DNA of 64,000 nucleotides from Callorhinus ursinus (GCF_003265705.1 NW_020312848.1:55595707-55659706), one strand, 5' to 3'. Positions 24,145-35,925 are shown, numbered from the stretch's first letter. Notes: a model not told the origin generated them from the letters alone. A program made the numbers and translations.

Positions 24145-24489
24145 TGCATTGACATCTTTCAACAGGGCTTGATTCAAAGGCAAATTAAGAGTTTTAATTT
24201 AGAAAGGAAAAAGAGAGAGAGACAGCCTCTCTGCTCTGAGAGTGCAAACGCCTAGGGACAGGGAGCTCACCAAACTGACTCCATTTCCTCACCTTGCCTA
24301 CAGCAGGCTCCCGCATCTGTGGGCACGGGGACAGCTATAAAGAGCTGACGTGCTTCCTGGATCCTCTACCACTTGTGGGATTGCCTGGCAATCAGGTGTG
24401 TCCTGTGTGTTAGAGACCATGTAAGAGTTCTACAGGAATTTAATTCTCAAGCGACAACTATGTGAAGCAGGAACAACTGCTCCCATTTT

Positions 24490-24637
24490 TTAAAAAGACT
24501 TTTATGTATTTGAGAAAGAGAGCGAGCGAGCAGTGGGGAGGGGCAGAGGGAGAAGCAGACTCCCCGCTGAGCAGAACCCTGGGATCATGACCTGAGCGAA
24601 GGCAGACGCTCAGCCGACTGAGCCACCCAGGCGCCCC
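24490..24637 (-). mobile_element. CAN-SINE, short, 0.57 kb upstream of CAV2 start
   Basis: Reverse element with an internal deletion after gctgagcag. The perfect 16-bp duplication caactgctcccatttt lies at 24474-24489 and 24638-24653. It is the nearest mobile element upstream of the CAV2 CpG island. Confidence 0.95.
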
Positions 24638-24829
24638 CAACTGCTCCCATTTTACAAGGAGTTAGTTGAGGTCCCGAGCACACATAGTAAACGGTAGAGC
24701 AGGGAGGTTAAGACAAACCTTGTGATTCTATACCCATGCTCCTAACCACCTAGCTGCCTCCCTGCAGGAAGTCCATCATCCCTGGACAGCTCTTAAGAAT
24801 CCCAGTTCTAAGCATCAAGCGGTAAGACC

Positions 24830-25206
24830 CAGGGGTCTCTCTGGCTCCTGTGTGGCTGGAATACGGGTCCTCGTCCGCACGGCACGCTTCGCCCCCCTGT
24901 GCAGGGCTGGAATGTGCCTGTTGGGAGCATTAACGGCCGGGAGGCAGACGTGGACCCGGCCAAGAAGTGGCGGCAGGACTCTTCTGGGCGGGAGCCACCT
25001 CTCCGGCTGCGTCCGGTTCCCGCCCCTCAGGCCGGGCAGCGAGGCGGGGCTCGAGTCGGGCCCCCACCCGCAGCGGTAGCCCGCAGCGGGAAGGAGCCGC
25101 CGCCCGGGCCGCGCAGGGAGAGGCGAGGCGGGGCGGGGCTGGGCGCGACGGGAAGGGGAGGACGCGCCGGCCGGGCTGCAGCCGCCGCCGCGCACCGAGC
25201 GCTGCG
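24830..25206 (+). promoter_or_regulatory. CAV2: CAV2 CpG-rich, TATA-less promoter and 5' UTR
   Basis: A CpG-dense block runs from about 24,830 to 25,450 in otherwise AT-rich DNA. A GC box (GGCGGGGC) lies at 25043-25050, and overlapping GC boxes (GGCGGGGCGGGGC) lie at 25127-25139, about 70-80 bp before the start codon; both are classical Sp1-type sites. I see no TATA box at a suitable distance. The exact transcription start is not determined; it probably lies in the last 200 bp before the ATG. Confidence 0.75.
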
Positions 25207-25356
25207 ATGGGGCTGGAGACCGAGAAAGCAGACATCCAGCTCTTCATGGACGACGATGCCTACAGCCGCCACAGCGGCGTCGACTACGCGGACCTGGATA
25301 AGTTCGCGGACTCGGACTCCGACCGGGATCCCCACCGGCTCAACTCGCATCTCAAG
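25207..25356 (+). CDS. CAV2: CAV2 coding exon 1 (codons 1-50)
   Basis: Begins at the ATG in a GC-rich context and ends with AAG before donor gtgaag. It encodes the cytosolic N-terminus, from [13 protein letters not shown] to the RLNSHLK end. Compared with human CAV2 as I remember it, this is the most divergent part of the protein, for example Ala18, Arg21, Val25-Asp26 and Leu30-Asp31, while Tyr19, Ser23, Tyr27 and Ser36 remain. Confidence 0.96.
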
Positions 25357-28300
25357 GTGAAGAAGCCTGGGGGCGGGCCGTAACCTGGGCCCCGCCAAGG
25401 CTTGGGGACACGGGTGCCCCGTTTACCCCCGCCCGGACCCCAGCCCCCACCCTCGGCACTGGGTCAGCCGCCCAGGGTCCAGGACCCGGAACTCACATGC
25501 CGTGGGGCCGCCTGTGTAACTAGGAATTCTTAGCCAAATTCTTGTGTGCCCAATCTCACCCTAAGAGAAGGTAGGGCACCCAGCCAGCTCCTTTCTCCTC
25601 GCTTCTCCCACCACAGCACTCCTGGTTTCCCGGGCTTTAGGTTGGGTGACAGTTGGGGATTCCTGTGTCTTGCCTCTGCAGGTGGGCTTCGAGGATGTGA
25701 TTGCAGAGCCGGTGTCTACACACTCCTTTGACAAAGTGTGGATTTGCAGCCATGCCCTCTTTGAAATCAGCAAATACGTGATCTATAAGTTCCTGACGTT
25801 GTTCCTGGCTATCCCCATGGCCTTCGCTGCAGGAATTCTCTTTGCCACCCTCAGCTGTCTGCACATCTGGTGAGAAGGGGCACACCGGGGTGGACGGACT
25901 TTCTGAAACGTAGGAATGTTCTTTGCCACCTGCCCTCTGCACTCCCCTTCTCCCAAGGCGGGCTTGCAAGAAGAACACGCATCAGCTCACCACAGTAGCA
26001 AGAACCGGGAGGCCTTGAAGGGCAGTGTGCTTTCTTTAGAATCATAGGTTGAGTTAGGAGTTTAAACAGAAGTAATGTTCCTCTGTCCTCAGGTGTGATT
26101 TTCCTTCTGATGTTAATAAGGCCCAGCTGACTGGAGGTGGAGACCTGGAGGCCATGCTTCCTGCCCCAGGCTGTTCTCTTACAGGGCCGAGTTATGACTT
26201 GTGCCAGTGGTTCTGGGCAAGGCTCTTATTTCTTTCATCACCTTTTATTCAGTCACCACCTGTGCTTGGGCTAAAACAAAAGTGATCTCTGAGCAGAATG
26301 CCAGTGACAGTATAATTGAACAGGGATATCAGGCCTGGTTAGCAGTGCTATGGAGGGGCTGCTCCAATCCTGCCACTAGCAAATGGCAAGGATGAGACCA
26401 GAGGAGATGCTGTGTGTGTGCAATTAAGGTGAGGGGCCCCCAACAGAAATGAATGAAAACTCAAGCTGCAGGATAATGAAATGAGAAGGACTCCAAAGTA
26501 CTTTTTCATCTTTGAGACAACATGGGGAGGGGCATCAACTTAAAGGGGAAATAAGTACAGAAACCTACTGGGCATTAATAGGATGTTTTGAGTAACTTTA
26601 TTCATACTCAAAATGCATCATAAAACTTTGGAGAACTTTTTAAGCACTAAAAAATTTTTAAAGGAAAATGTTATATTTATGGTTTTAAAAGATACTCACT
26701 TTGTCCTGAGAGAAAGAACATTCTGATCATCCCCCAGTATTCCAACAGTTGTCAATAATGTGCTTTAGGGCAGTCCTGGCAAAATGTATAATCCTAAATG
26801 CCTCCATGTCTTTCCTAATCCCTTCATATGGTATTGCCACACCCTAACACATGTTGTGTTCTTTGTTAGAAGTTACAAAATTATTCTCAATTCCCCTTTA
26901 CCTTGTAAATCAATTTCCTTTAGTTTCTTAGCTAGCTAGTTAGCTCAAGCAGATAAATTTATTGAGTGCTTAGTTTGTGCTGGGCCCTAGGCCAAGGATG
27001 AGTAAGATGTAGGATCTGCCTTCAGTTTACTCAGCAAAACAGGGCAGCTGGCTATGTACAGAAGTAGATGCTGAGGAAAATTGTTAAACCTGTAGTGGAA
27101 GAGGGAGGCACTGGGAAGGCTTCATAGAGAAAAAGGAGCCTAAAAAGTCTTTTAAAGGATAAATAAAAATTCTGGGTGCCTGGGTGGCTCAGTTTGTCAA
27201 ATGACCAACTCTTGAATTCAGCTGAGGTCATGATCTCAGGGTCAAGAGATGGAACCTTGTGTCAGGCTCAGCGCTCAAGTGTGGAGTCTGCTTGAGGATT
27301 CTTTGTCTCCCTCTTTGTCCTTCCCCCTTACTCGCACGCTGTCTCTCGCTCTCTCAAATAAATAAATAAATCTTAAAAATAAAAAAGGATAAATAAAAAT
27401 TCAATTAAGTAAAAGACAAAGAACACCAATTTAATTTGATCGCTAAAGATGGAAAACAACTAAAATATATTGAAAGTGACAAAAGACTGCCAGAGGAATG
27501 AAAATCTCTGCCTTTACACATAAGCAAATTCACAAAGGCCAGATGCATAGTTAGCTTATATTCTGACAGTAGCACATGGATTTTTTAAAAGAGGCCTAAG
27601 CCAGCACATAAAATTTTGTATTCCTAATTAACCAAAACCAGTCATCTAACCTCTTTCAAAAATGTGAAAAACGGAGTGACCACATAGCATATTGTGAAAT
27701 GTTGGCTATTAAGCTGTTTGGAAATACAGAGTGCCATATTTATAATCAACAAAGCTGGGCTTTCCTAAAGCACTCACTGAGGAATTGAAAACAAAATGGT
27801 TTTCATTTACTAAATGGTGGAAAGATATAAGTAAAGCCAGTTACCAAATGATGCTTCTCTTCACCTGGCTCTCCTGAAAACAAGGGGTTTTTTTGTGTGC
27901 AGTGCTTCCAATGGTGAATCATCAAGCCATTTCTTTTTCAGACACATAAAATGTATTATTTAACCTCAGCTTGTTTTTCCAATTACATTCATGTGGGTCA
28001 TTAATATTTAACAATCATCCATTCATCATCAGGCAGCTGTGATTGCATTTGAGGAGTTACTTCAAACAAAAAAATGCTTAAAAGTTAGTTTATATCTTGA
28101 TAAAATAGGTTTATCATTAATGGATTACATTCCCATGACATGATAAGACCAGATCAAGGAGAGGCCTTATAAAAAAACAAACCTATTTGAGTGAGCCTTT
28201 CTTCTGCATTGTTTTACTTCTCTTTCTTTCTTTTCTTTTGGCAGGGGTTAGGGGTTGTTATTACCAGAGGTTGGGAACCAAAGTTATGAAAGTGTGCAGT

Positions 28301-30945
28301 ATTAGGTATTCGAACCACATCACATCGTCACAATGGATCTGATTTTAGATTCCTTAAACAAACAAATAACAACAACAACACCCAGAACTCAATCTGGTGA
28401 TGTTGGATCCTAGGTCAGAAGTACAGGTCATGAGGGACCAGTGGGTTGTTTTGATACCATACCACATTCAGACTGAGAGAGCCACTGTTTGGCAACAGCA
28501 GATTATTGGTCATAAGGGGATCATATCAAAGAAATGTGGCTGGAGCTCCCTTACCATTTGTTTTTGCTGGGATGCAATTCAAATAGATAGTCCAACTTAG
28601 AGAAATATAGTAGTAGCAATTTCACTTCTAGAAGAGATTTTTAATATAGCAAATTGCTATGACAATGCAATCCACATGACACTACAGTTAATACAAAGCT
28701 AAGTAAAAGTCTCTGTCCCAAGGGCTTTGTCCAGTGGAGGAATGTATAATCTTATAAATTATAAGATTTCTTTAAGAAATGTTTGGATCGGGTGCCTGGT
28801 TGGCTAAGTCAGTTAAGTGTCTGCCTTCGGCTCAGGTCATGATCCAGGAGTCCCTGGATCAAGTCCCTCATCGGGTTCCCCGCTCAGGGGGGAGTCTGCT
28901 TCTCCCTCTGCCCTTCACCCCCTTCGTGCTCTCTCTCTCAAATAAATAAATAAAAGCTTTAAAAAAAAAAAAAACAAGTGTTTGGATCATTGGATCCTCT
29001 GACCCACAGAGAACAACAACTTAAAGAAAATAAAATGAGTTTACCATATCCTATCAACTGAAGTCTCAAAAGTAAGCAGCTGTACTTTGCTGAACTGGAA
29101 AGTCCACTTTTGTCCTGTGCTTCCCTTTTAGGACATAGAGATCTAAGAAGTTATGGGATAGAAAATGTCTTAGCCTACGGAAGAGTGGAAAGTATATTCT
29201 CGGTGAAGTAGATTCAGTTAGGAAGCTTTCTGATTTAAACTTTAGTCTTACAGTACATCAGTTTGAGATTGTTTTCACTGTATATTCTGACTTCAAATTG
29301 TTCTACCTATATATAGATGGCATCATATATACATTAGAATGACAGCATCATATAGACATTTCAAGGGTGCATATTAAGTGTTAATCCTTATAGCCAATCT
29401 GTAAGATTGGCTACTTTCATTTGTAGTGATATGCCCAAGGCCACACATCAAGTGAGAAACATAATGGGATAAAAAGTCAAAAGTTGTCATCATTCGGGTT
29501 TCTATTCAACTGTTTAGCTTTGAAACACCTAGTAATTAATTTTCTTTAAAAATTTCTTTAAGTCTTTAGCACTTGGAACAAAATATGAGATAAATATAAA
29601 TGTGTATGCAGTCCATATGAATAATTCAGTATTCTAAAGATATCTCAATCAGACAGTTGCCTGATCTTCCCTTCACTGTTGGCTAAGCACAACAGACCTT
29701 TATTTAAGTCACATTTTAATAGCAAACCAAGAAAATCAACCTTACTTCCTTGTGCCCATCCAGATAATAATAAAAATTCCATTCAGGCTACCAGCAATTC
29801 CTGAGAATTCAAAGATACTTTTGTGCTCAAATAGCACTACCACAATAGAGAGCATTATTCAGAGGATTACAGAGAAAATTAATCAGCCTGAGGAATATGA
29901 ACATTTGCAGTCATCTTAAGAAAAGACATATGGAAAAAATAATTTCAGGATAGTCTGGGTTTTTTTTTTGTCTAAGACTTCTGACATAATTGCAGGGTTC
30001 TTTTAACTCTACCACACAGCTCTTTTCAGTGTATGTAATTGTGAAAAATGAGTAATATTAAGCATGACAGTGCTAAGTTCACTTCAGCCCAACCTTTAAT
30101 AAAGGTCAAGGATGTCTTCACTTAAAGAGCTTCCATTCTAGTAGAAAAGACAGAAGTATAGCCATCTACTTATGACACCCTTTGGTAAATTTAAGGACTA
30201 AGAAATTTTGGGCACCTGGGTGGCTCAGTCGTTAAGCGTCTGCCTTCGGCTCAGGTCATGATCCCAGGGTCCTGGGATCGAGTCCCACATCGGGCTCCCT
30301 GCTCCTTGGGAGCCTGCTTCTCCCTGTGCCTCTCTCTCTCTCATGAATAAATAAATAAAATCTTTAAAAAAAAAATTTTTTTGCTGTAGTACTTTAGAAG
30401 CACAAAAAGGGAGTGTCCAACCCAGCCTGGCCCAAGGGGTAGGGAAGTGGAATGAGGCAATGGGAAAGGCTACCAGCAAGCACAACTCCAGGGAAATATG
30501 AAGAATTAAGCAGGTTAATGTTTAGGGGCAGAGATCAGGTAGATACATTTACCATTTTATTTATTTTTTGTTTTACTGTTTCAGATAACATGCCACCATC
30601 TACGTGCCTGTTTATTTTTTTAAGCAACATATCTCTGTGCATCTTATCACTATGTGGGTCACTGTTTACTTGTTTCAAATGTTCAAATTTAGGTGAATTA
30701 GGCCATTATTACATCTTTTCATGCATGTGCAAGAGTCAGTGGCCTTATTTGGCAACACCAATAATCCTTACACAAATCTCTTCCTCCATTCCAGGATTAT
30801 AATGCCTTTTGTAAAGACCTGCCTAATGGTCCTGCCTTCAGTGCAGACAATATGGAAGAGTGTAACAGATGTTGTCATCGCCCCATTGTGCACAAGTGTA
30901 GGACGCAGCTTCTCTTCTGTCAGCCTGCAACTGAGTCATGACTGA
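25207..30945 (+). CDS. CAV2: Caveolin-2, complete, three coding exons
   Basis: Caveolin-2 is an integral membrane protein of caveolae that hetero-oligomerises with caveolin-1. Joining 25207-25356, 25682-25869 and 30795-30945 gives 489 nt, or 162 residues plus TGA, the same length as human CAV2. Visible features: acidic N-terminus with Tyr19 and Tyr27 (known Src sites) and Ser23 and Ser36 (known CK2 sites); caveolin signature FEDVIAEP at residues 53-60; scaffolding segment about 54-73; hydrophobic hairpin about 87-112; conserved Cys109, Cys122 and Cys145. Both introns are GT-AG, of 325 nt (phase 0) and 4,925 nt (after two bases of codon 113). The start has G at -3 and G at +4. Met14 (ATG at 25246) matches the start of the known shorter beta isoform. 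CAV1 lies 17 kb downstream in the same orientation, as in other mammals. The reading frame is intact, with no sign of a pseudogene. Confidence 0.97.
25357..25681 (+). other. CAV2: CAV2 intron 1
   Basis: A 325-nt GT-AG intron in phase 0. The first part continues the CpG island and the 3' part is pyrimidine-rich before ctctgcag. I see no repeats in it. Confidence 0.93.
25682..25869 (+). CDS. CAV2: CAV2 coding exon 2 (codons 51-113 part)
   Basis: Follows acceptor ctctgcag and ends before donor gtgagaag, leaving two bases (TG) of the Trp113 codon. It is 188 nt long. It carries the caveolin signature FEDVIAEP, the scaffolding segment with HSFDKVW, and the hydrophobic hairpin up to SCLHIW, so it holds the defining domain of the family. 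Confidence 0.97.
26940..27130 (-). repeat. L2 3'-end fragment in CAV2 intron 2
   Basis: Reverse L2 tail: 'tttattgagtgcttagtttgtgctgggccctaggcc', 'gaggcactgggaaggcttcatagag'. Confidence 0.6.
27173..27383 (+). mobile_element. CAN-SINE (older subtype)
   Basis: Diverged head gggtgcctgggtggctcag, 'atgaccaactcttgaattcagctgagg', tail aataaataaataaatc. The perfect 19-bp duplication lies at 27154-27172 and 27384-27402. Confidence 0.95.
28790..28974 (+). mobile_element. CAN-SINE
   Basis: Head gggtgcctggttggctaag, tail aataaataaataaaagc. The imperfect duplication atgtttggatc / gtgtttggatc flanks it. Confidence 0.93.
29380..29480 (-). repeat. MIR fragment
   Basis: Reverse MIR core: 'tgatatgcccaaggccacacatcaagtgag'. 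Confidence 0.5.
30210..30372 (+). mobile_element. CAN-SINE, 0.42 kb before CAV2 exon 3
   Basis: Head gggcacctgggtggctcag, middle ctccttgggagcctgc (same subtype as the copy at 1085), tail aataaataaataaaatc. Flanked by short aaatttt copies. Confidence 0.94.
30795..30945 (+). CDS. CAV2: CAV2 coding exon 3 (C-terminus and stop)
   Basis: Starts after acceptor ccattccag with the G that completes Trp113, then reads [17 protein letters not shown] and ends SVSLQLSHD before TGA at 30943-30945. It is the membrane-attached C-terminal segment and includes Cys122 and Cys145, which are reported palmitoylation positions in the family. Residue 151 is Ser where I recall Cys in human, and residue 161 is His where I recall Gln. 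Confidence 0.97.
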
Positions 30946-31468
30946 ACACTTGGACCCCAGGTCTGGAGATTTGGATACTGTAATACTTCTTGGTTGTTAT
31001 AATGTAAAAGCACTACTGTTCTGTTCTAAGCATTCCCAGCTGTTCTAATTAAGAAAATTTTTAAGATTGGCAACCACATTTAGAAATGTTTATTGGCAGA
31101 TCTTTTCAAATAATGCTTTTCTAATTAATAGTCAAGGATTTCACTTCTAACTTTAGAGCCAGAATTGTACAGTAGGTTGGCAACACTTAATTTTAAACGC
31201 AGTTTTTACTTTAGTACAAAAGTATACATTTTATAATGATGAATTTATAAAGATCAAGGGACATTTCTCAAACACTATAATAGTTTTGTGCACAACTGCT
31301 TGTAAAAATATGGAATTTCTTATTTTTTTACTCTGAAAGTAATACTTTTAAAATTACCTTTGCAGATAAAGTCATGAGAATACTTACAAAAAAAATATAC
31401 AAAGATCCTAGAAATTATAGTAACAAAAGCATGCAGTGGTGATAGGCGCTATCAAATATAATAGGACA

Positions 31469-31474
31469 AATAAA
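31469..31474 (+). promoter_or_regulatory. Candidate CAV2 poly(A) signal, proximal
   Basis: An exact AATAAA hexamer 524 nt after the CAV2 stop. Use is not shown; AT-rich DNA gives such matches by chance. Confidence 0.25.
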
Positions 31475-31906
31475 TGTGAAAATAGATAATGAATGTGTGT
31501 ACCTTTAAATAAGATATTGTTAACCTACAGGTCTATTTAATAAGATGTTTCATTGTACTGTATATTTTGTACTTAATGTAAATGTTGCTCTAATCAGATT
31601 GCTTTTAAGTACTTTTATTATATTTGTTATCTTGTTGAACTAATATATAGAATGAGTAAATGTCTCTTTCATGGGGCCTTCATTGGTGAGATTGCACTGT
31701 CTTGATTATGTAAGCATATATATCTTCTTTGGGAATAGAATGTAAAAGAGCGATATACAAGGCTTTTCTTTCTAACTTTTCCAAGCAAAATCCTGAAATG
31801 TTTTATGACTGAACTTTTTCTGGCTGTGACCTTAAAGTTAATCCAAATCTAACTGGTATTTCATCTGGGAGATGCTTTCGCTCTTGTAGTTAGAAATTAA
31901 ACTTGT

Positions 31907-32115
31907 GGGGCACCTGGGTGGCTCAGTCAGCTGGGTGTCTGCCTTCGGCTCAGGTCATTATCCCGGAGTCTGGAGACTGAGCCCTGCATGGGGCTCCCTG
32001 CTCAGTGGGGCTTCTGCTTCTCCTTCTGCCTCTGCCTCTGCCCCTTCCCCTGCTTGCGTTCTGTCTCTCTCTCTCTCTCAGATAAATAAAATTCTTTAAA
32101 AAAAAAAACAAAAAA
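31907..32115 (+). mobile_element. CAN-SINE in the inferred CAV2 3' UTR
   Basis: Head ggggcacctgggtggctcag and CT-rich tail. The perfect 15-bp duplication agaaattaaacttgt lies at 31892-31906 and 32116-32130. It is in the sense orientation relative to CAV2. Confidence 0.95.
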
Positions 32116-32183
32116 AGAAATTAAACTTGTAATGCGTTCTTGTTAATGTCTCACTTTACCTTCAAGTAATACTGGTGCTATTT

Positions 32184-32189
32184 AATAAA
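32184..32189 (+). promoter_or_regulatory. Candidate CAV2 poly(A) signal, distal
   Basis: An exact AATAAA hexamer outside any repeat, 1.24 kb after the stop and 54 nt after the second target-site copy of the 3' UTR SINE. TG-rich sequence follows only about 155 nt later, near 32,346. Confidence 0.35.
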
Positions 32190-32302
32190 CATTTTACATA
32201 AAGGCTATTTCTGACACTTACGTACTATTTCAACTACAGTGATTCATGGAGAGAGACTTACAGGAAAGTTGTCAATTTTTTGGGCCCATGCTATTGAGCT
32301 AC

Positions 32303-32303
<1 letters not shown>

Positions 32304-32351
<48 letters not shown>

Positions 32352-32360
32352 ATGTATGTA
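32304..32360. repeat. (TA)n microsatellite
   Basis: About 40 bp of TA repeats followed by tgtgtatgtatgt. Confidence 0.92.
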
Positions 32361-34390
32361 AAAGACTAACAGATACAGACTTTCATGATGTTGTCTGATA
32401 TGGGATTTGTTACACAGTATAAAATTATTCTTATCACTTTTGAATTGTAGAGTCCTATTTCAATGTTATGAGTCACTGTTGTTTTAAAAATCTCATTATT
32501 CCAAAATAATAGGCATGTACAAAAGATGTCTATGATGTAAGTGGTTACTATAATTTACACATCTTAAAAGTTTGTAAATGCTCAAATTTCAGAATTATCA
32601 GAACCTGAATTAACATTCCTTTGAATATCGTCATAGATAACAAATCTTCATTCAGTGAAGATTAATTTTACTTTTCCAGATTGCCAGGACTGGTGAATAT
32701 AAAGGATGATTTAACTGGAATACTATTGGGGGCCAAAGTAAACAAATGATTAAATTATGAAACTCCTATCCTTTTGAAGAGAAGCTACAAAAGAGACTTC
32801 AAAACTGCCTCTAGGCCATTGTAGCATCCTTAGAAAAGATTCTCTTGATTACCTTAAAACATTACCACTCATTTGACTACATAGATTTTATGTTAGTTAA
32901 AAAGATCAGTCTTGTGACTTTACAGTTATACTATAAACTATACAACTATATAGTTGTATTTAAAGTGTTTTTAAAAATATTTGGATATGTTGATTGGCCA
33001 AAAGTATTTGATTAATAAAATATGCATTTAAATAAATCATAAGCTTAAATAAATCATATCTTTTCAAATAGCTATCAATAAGTTTTAAAGCCAAAATATA
33101 TAGCAAACCATTAACTTTTAGCAAGTGAGACATATGATTTCCTTATTTCTGAATAGCATTGATTATTCATCAAAATTAATTTTTTTGAGATTTGCCATTA
33201 ACTATTTTATTTCAAAGACTGAAATTTTGTACCAAGTGGATTCAGGTTTCATATGCAAATATGTTGGTTCTTTTATTTGGGGGTGGGGCAAATGATGAGT
33301 ATTTGTAATAAACTTTTTAAAAACCCAGAAAATGTGTTCACTGTTTTTATTACATTAGATAAGAAACTGATCAATAAACTTTTTAAGCCTTCTTATAAAC
33401 CCATAATAGAAAAAAATAACATAAGTTACTGCTTATTCAGGAATATATTTATGAAAAATTATGGGATTGGTAATTTATTTGTTTTCCCAGCACTTAAGCA
33501 GGTTCCCTATAAATTTTTATATCATTTGATGAATAGTATACACAATGAATGGTTCACAAACCCATCATACTTCATCTTCCTCATGAAATGGAAGTCTCTT
33601 GCTAATCCTAAATAAACTGATATTTCTGTTTTCAATTTTTTAAATAAGAAAGTAAAACAATATAAATCACATGTACTTGGATGCTGGTACCATGAAGCCA
33701 GACTAGAGTCCAAAATTATTTTTGGAAAGTGAGTATGAGAAGAGTAGTTGCTGATATTGGCATGGATTTTCTCGTCAGTTAATCTGGAAAAATGACCAGC
33801 CTCTAATAATAAAGCAGGTGTTTGGCTTTCTAAAATGCTTTTTATAGTTTTGAAGAACTTAAAAATCTCCTCTTTTCAATAGTCATCCACATCCCATTAA
33901 TTTATTTAGATGCCTTTCTTGGGAAGCTGTTCCAGTACAATGAAAAGGGCCCTGCCCTCCAGATTAGGCATCTGGATTCTAGTCTCAACACTGCCATTAC
34001 TGAGGTGTGTCACCTGCAAGGGGTTTAATCTCAGGGTCTCAGTTTTCTTATCTCTAATGAAAGAATTGAACTAAAGGATCTCAGGAGTTTCGCATCTCAT
34101 TGCTTTCTGTGACTTAAGTAGGATAAAGACTTGCCTATGTATATGCAAACCAATCTAGCTGTTCAGGAATTTTTTAAAAGTCAGAAATTTTCTATCAATT
34201 AGAGGGCTGATGTGCTATAAAGATAATAACGAATACATTTACTTTTCAATCTTCAGTTGATTGTGAAAATGAGTATGTGCCTTTGATTCTCCATGATGGG
34301 GATTCCTAGATCTTTAACAATTCTGATTCTTTATTGTTGTTACATTTTCTCTGAAAATAATGTTTAATTCTATTTTTTTAATTAATTAAA
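32361..34390. other. Intergenic sequence after CAV2
   Basis: AT-rich. A forward MIR-like block lies at about 33,945-34,115 ('aatctcagggtctcagttttcttatctctaatgaaagaattg'). The remainder, including a 120-codon open frame at 33253-33615, has no recognisable content. Confidence 0.5.
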
Positions 34391-34399
34391 AATATATTT

Positions 34400-35020
34400 T
34401 ATTTGAAGATGTTTCTACCAAAATCACTGCTATAAGACCGTAATCATTGCCATCTTCATCTTTTGCCTAGCTAGTTGTCACAGCCTCTTAATGGGCCTCA
34501 CTTCCAGCCTTCAATGATCTACCCCAATCCATCTTCCTTTTCAAAAAATAAAGGGATCTTACCAAAACTCCCCTGACATTCTCCTGCATAAAACAATCAA
34601 TTGTATGTGACTGCCCTTAGACCAAAATCCAAACTCTTAAACTATGGATACAAGGCCTTCACTCTCAACCCACTGCTATCTTCAGCCAGTGCCTACTCTA
34701 GCCCTCACAGAAGTGACATTCTGTTCTTGTGTGTGCAACCCTCCCCTCTGTCCCCATGCCAACATCCCTCCTCGTGGCCGGTCCCACCCCCGCTTCTAAA
34801 ACTCCGCCACATCAAGTGCCTCTTCTGTGTCTTCAGATAAAATCTTGTGCAAACCCCTATTATCACTTCCCACATGGTAAAACTAACCCTGTTAAACCCC
34901 TCTAGACTGCTAGATGGTTTTTGAGAACCAAAACCATGACTTCATCTGTGTTTCCGGAGATTCTGAAATGATGCCCAGCAGTCAGTGAGCTCAATCACTA
35001 TTTTCTGAATGAATGACCAT
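34400..35020 (+). repeat. L2 element, long 3' part
   Basis: Forward L2: 'ctgcccttagaccaaaatccaaactcttaaactatggatacaaggcc', then a C-rich section, ending 'atgatgcccagcagtcagtgagctcaatcactattttctgaatgaatga'. Confidence 0.6.
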
Positions 35021-35024
35021 GTGC

Positions 35025-35925
35025 ATAAATAATTGAAGAAAACTAGGAATGACTGCAGAGCTGAGATGGGAATCACATTTCAACTTCATAATTTTCTTTA
35101 TTTTCAAGAGAGGTCCGAAATGTACTGATTCTAATAAGATTTCCTTTCTTGCCATTTTCTCACTCATGAATCAAGTTGGGACAACAAAAATGTATGTAAA
35201 ACAGGTTAGGTGTATTTCATCCTTTGGGGTAATGCTTGTCCTTACTCTCAATTCTCTTATCTGAATGAAATGTATTTTCACATCTCAGGGGTAGGAAATA
35301 CTAGCACTAAAAAGCTCATTTGGAAACATTCTGGTATTTTTTAAATATTGCTATTTCTTTTACTATCCTATTTCTCATTTTGAAATGTATAATAGTAAAA
35401 GACTGTTTTATGGAGTTTTTTACATTTTAGAAAACACAGTCCAATACATCGTCTCATTTGAATCCCAGGACATTAAATAGCATAATAATCATATAAAAAT
35501 GGCTCAGTTTCTTTAGCTTGCAAATTGTCATTTTAGAATGTTTATTTAAGGTAAAAAGAGCTTAAAGAATGTTAAAAAGGCTATACATTAAGAAACTAAA
35601 AAAAAAAATGTAGGTAGTACTGCAGTGAAAGATTACCACCACTAAACACAACTTATCATAAACCAGGATTTAGTATATTTCTTTCCTTCAAGGTATATCT
35701 ATGTGTATAGAAGGACAAGGGAAAGGATTAAAGGAGGAGGAAGCAGAGGATAAAGATATACTAGATATTCAGGCAATAATTTTTAGGAATAAAAACAATT
35801 CAGGCTTCCATAATTTAATCATCCCAGTTTCCTCTCCCTTTTCACCCCCAAACGGCAAAACGAGCAAAAGAAGGGACCCTTTGTTATATTTTTAAGACAT
35901 TTTTGTACCTGCTCTTCAGCCTTTT
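35025..35925. other. Unassigned intergenic sequence
   Basis: No gene or named repeat recognised. Confidence 0.55.

Larger units (their letters stand above)
25870..30794 (+). other. CAV2: CAV2 intron 2
   Basis: A 4,925-nt GT-AG intron. It contains three + strand SINEs (27173-27383, 28790-28974, 30210-30372), an L2-like remnant near 26,940-27,130 and a MIR-like fragment near 29,380-29,480. The rest (25,900-26,930, 27,403-28,770, 29,490-30,200) shows nothing I can name. Confidence 0.93.
30946..32210 (+). other. CAV2: CAV2 3' UTR (extent inferred)
   Basis: AT-rich sequence after the stop, consistent with a long caveolin 3' UTR. The 3' end is not known. Candidate AATAAA signals are at 31469-31474 and 32184-32189. 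A SINE at 31907-32115 would be transcribed as part of the UTR if the later signal is used. Confidence 0.5.

Noticed and set aside
24815..25398. Several 100-150 codon frames on both strands around CAV2 exon 1
   Set aside because: Shadows of the CpG island and of CAV2 exon 1. Only the frame starting at 25207 continues into a caveolin across the splice sites.
33253..33615. 120-codon + strand frame downstream of CAV2
   Set aside because: AT-rich sequence, no recognisable domain, no splice or promoter context. Possible chance frame.
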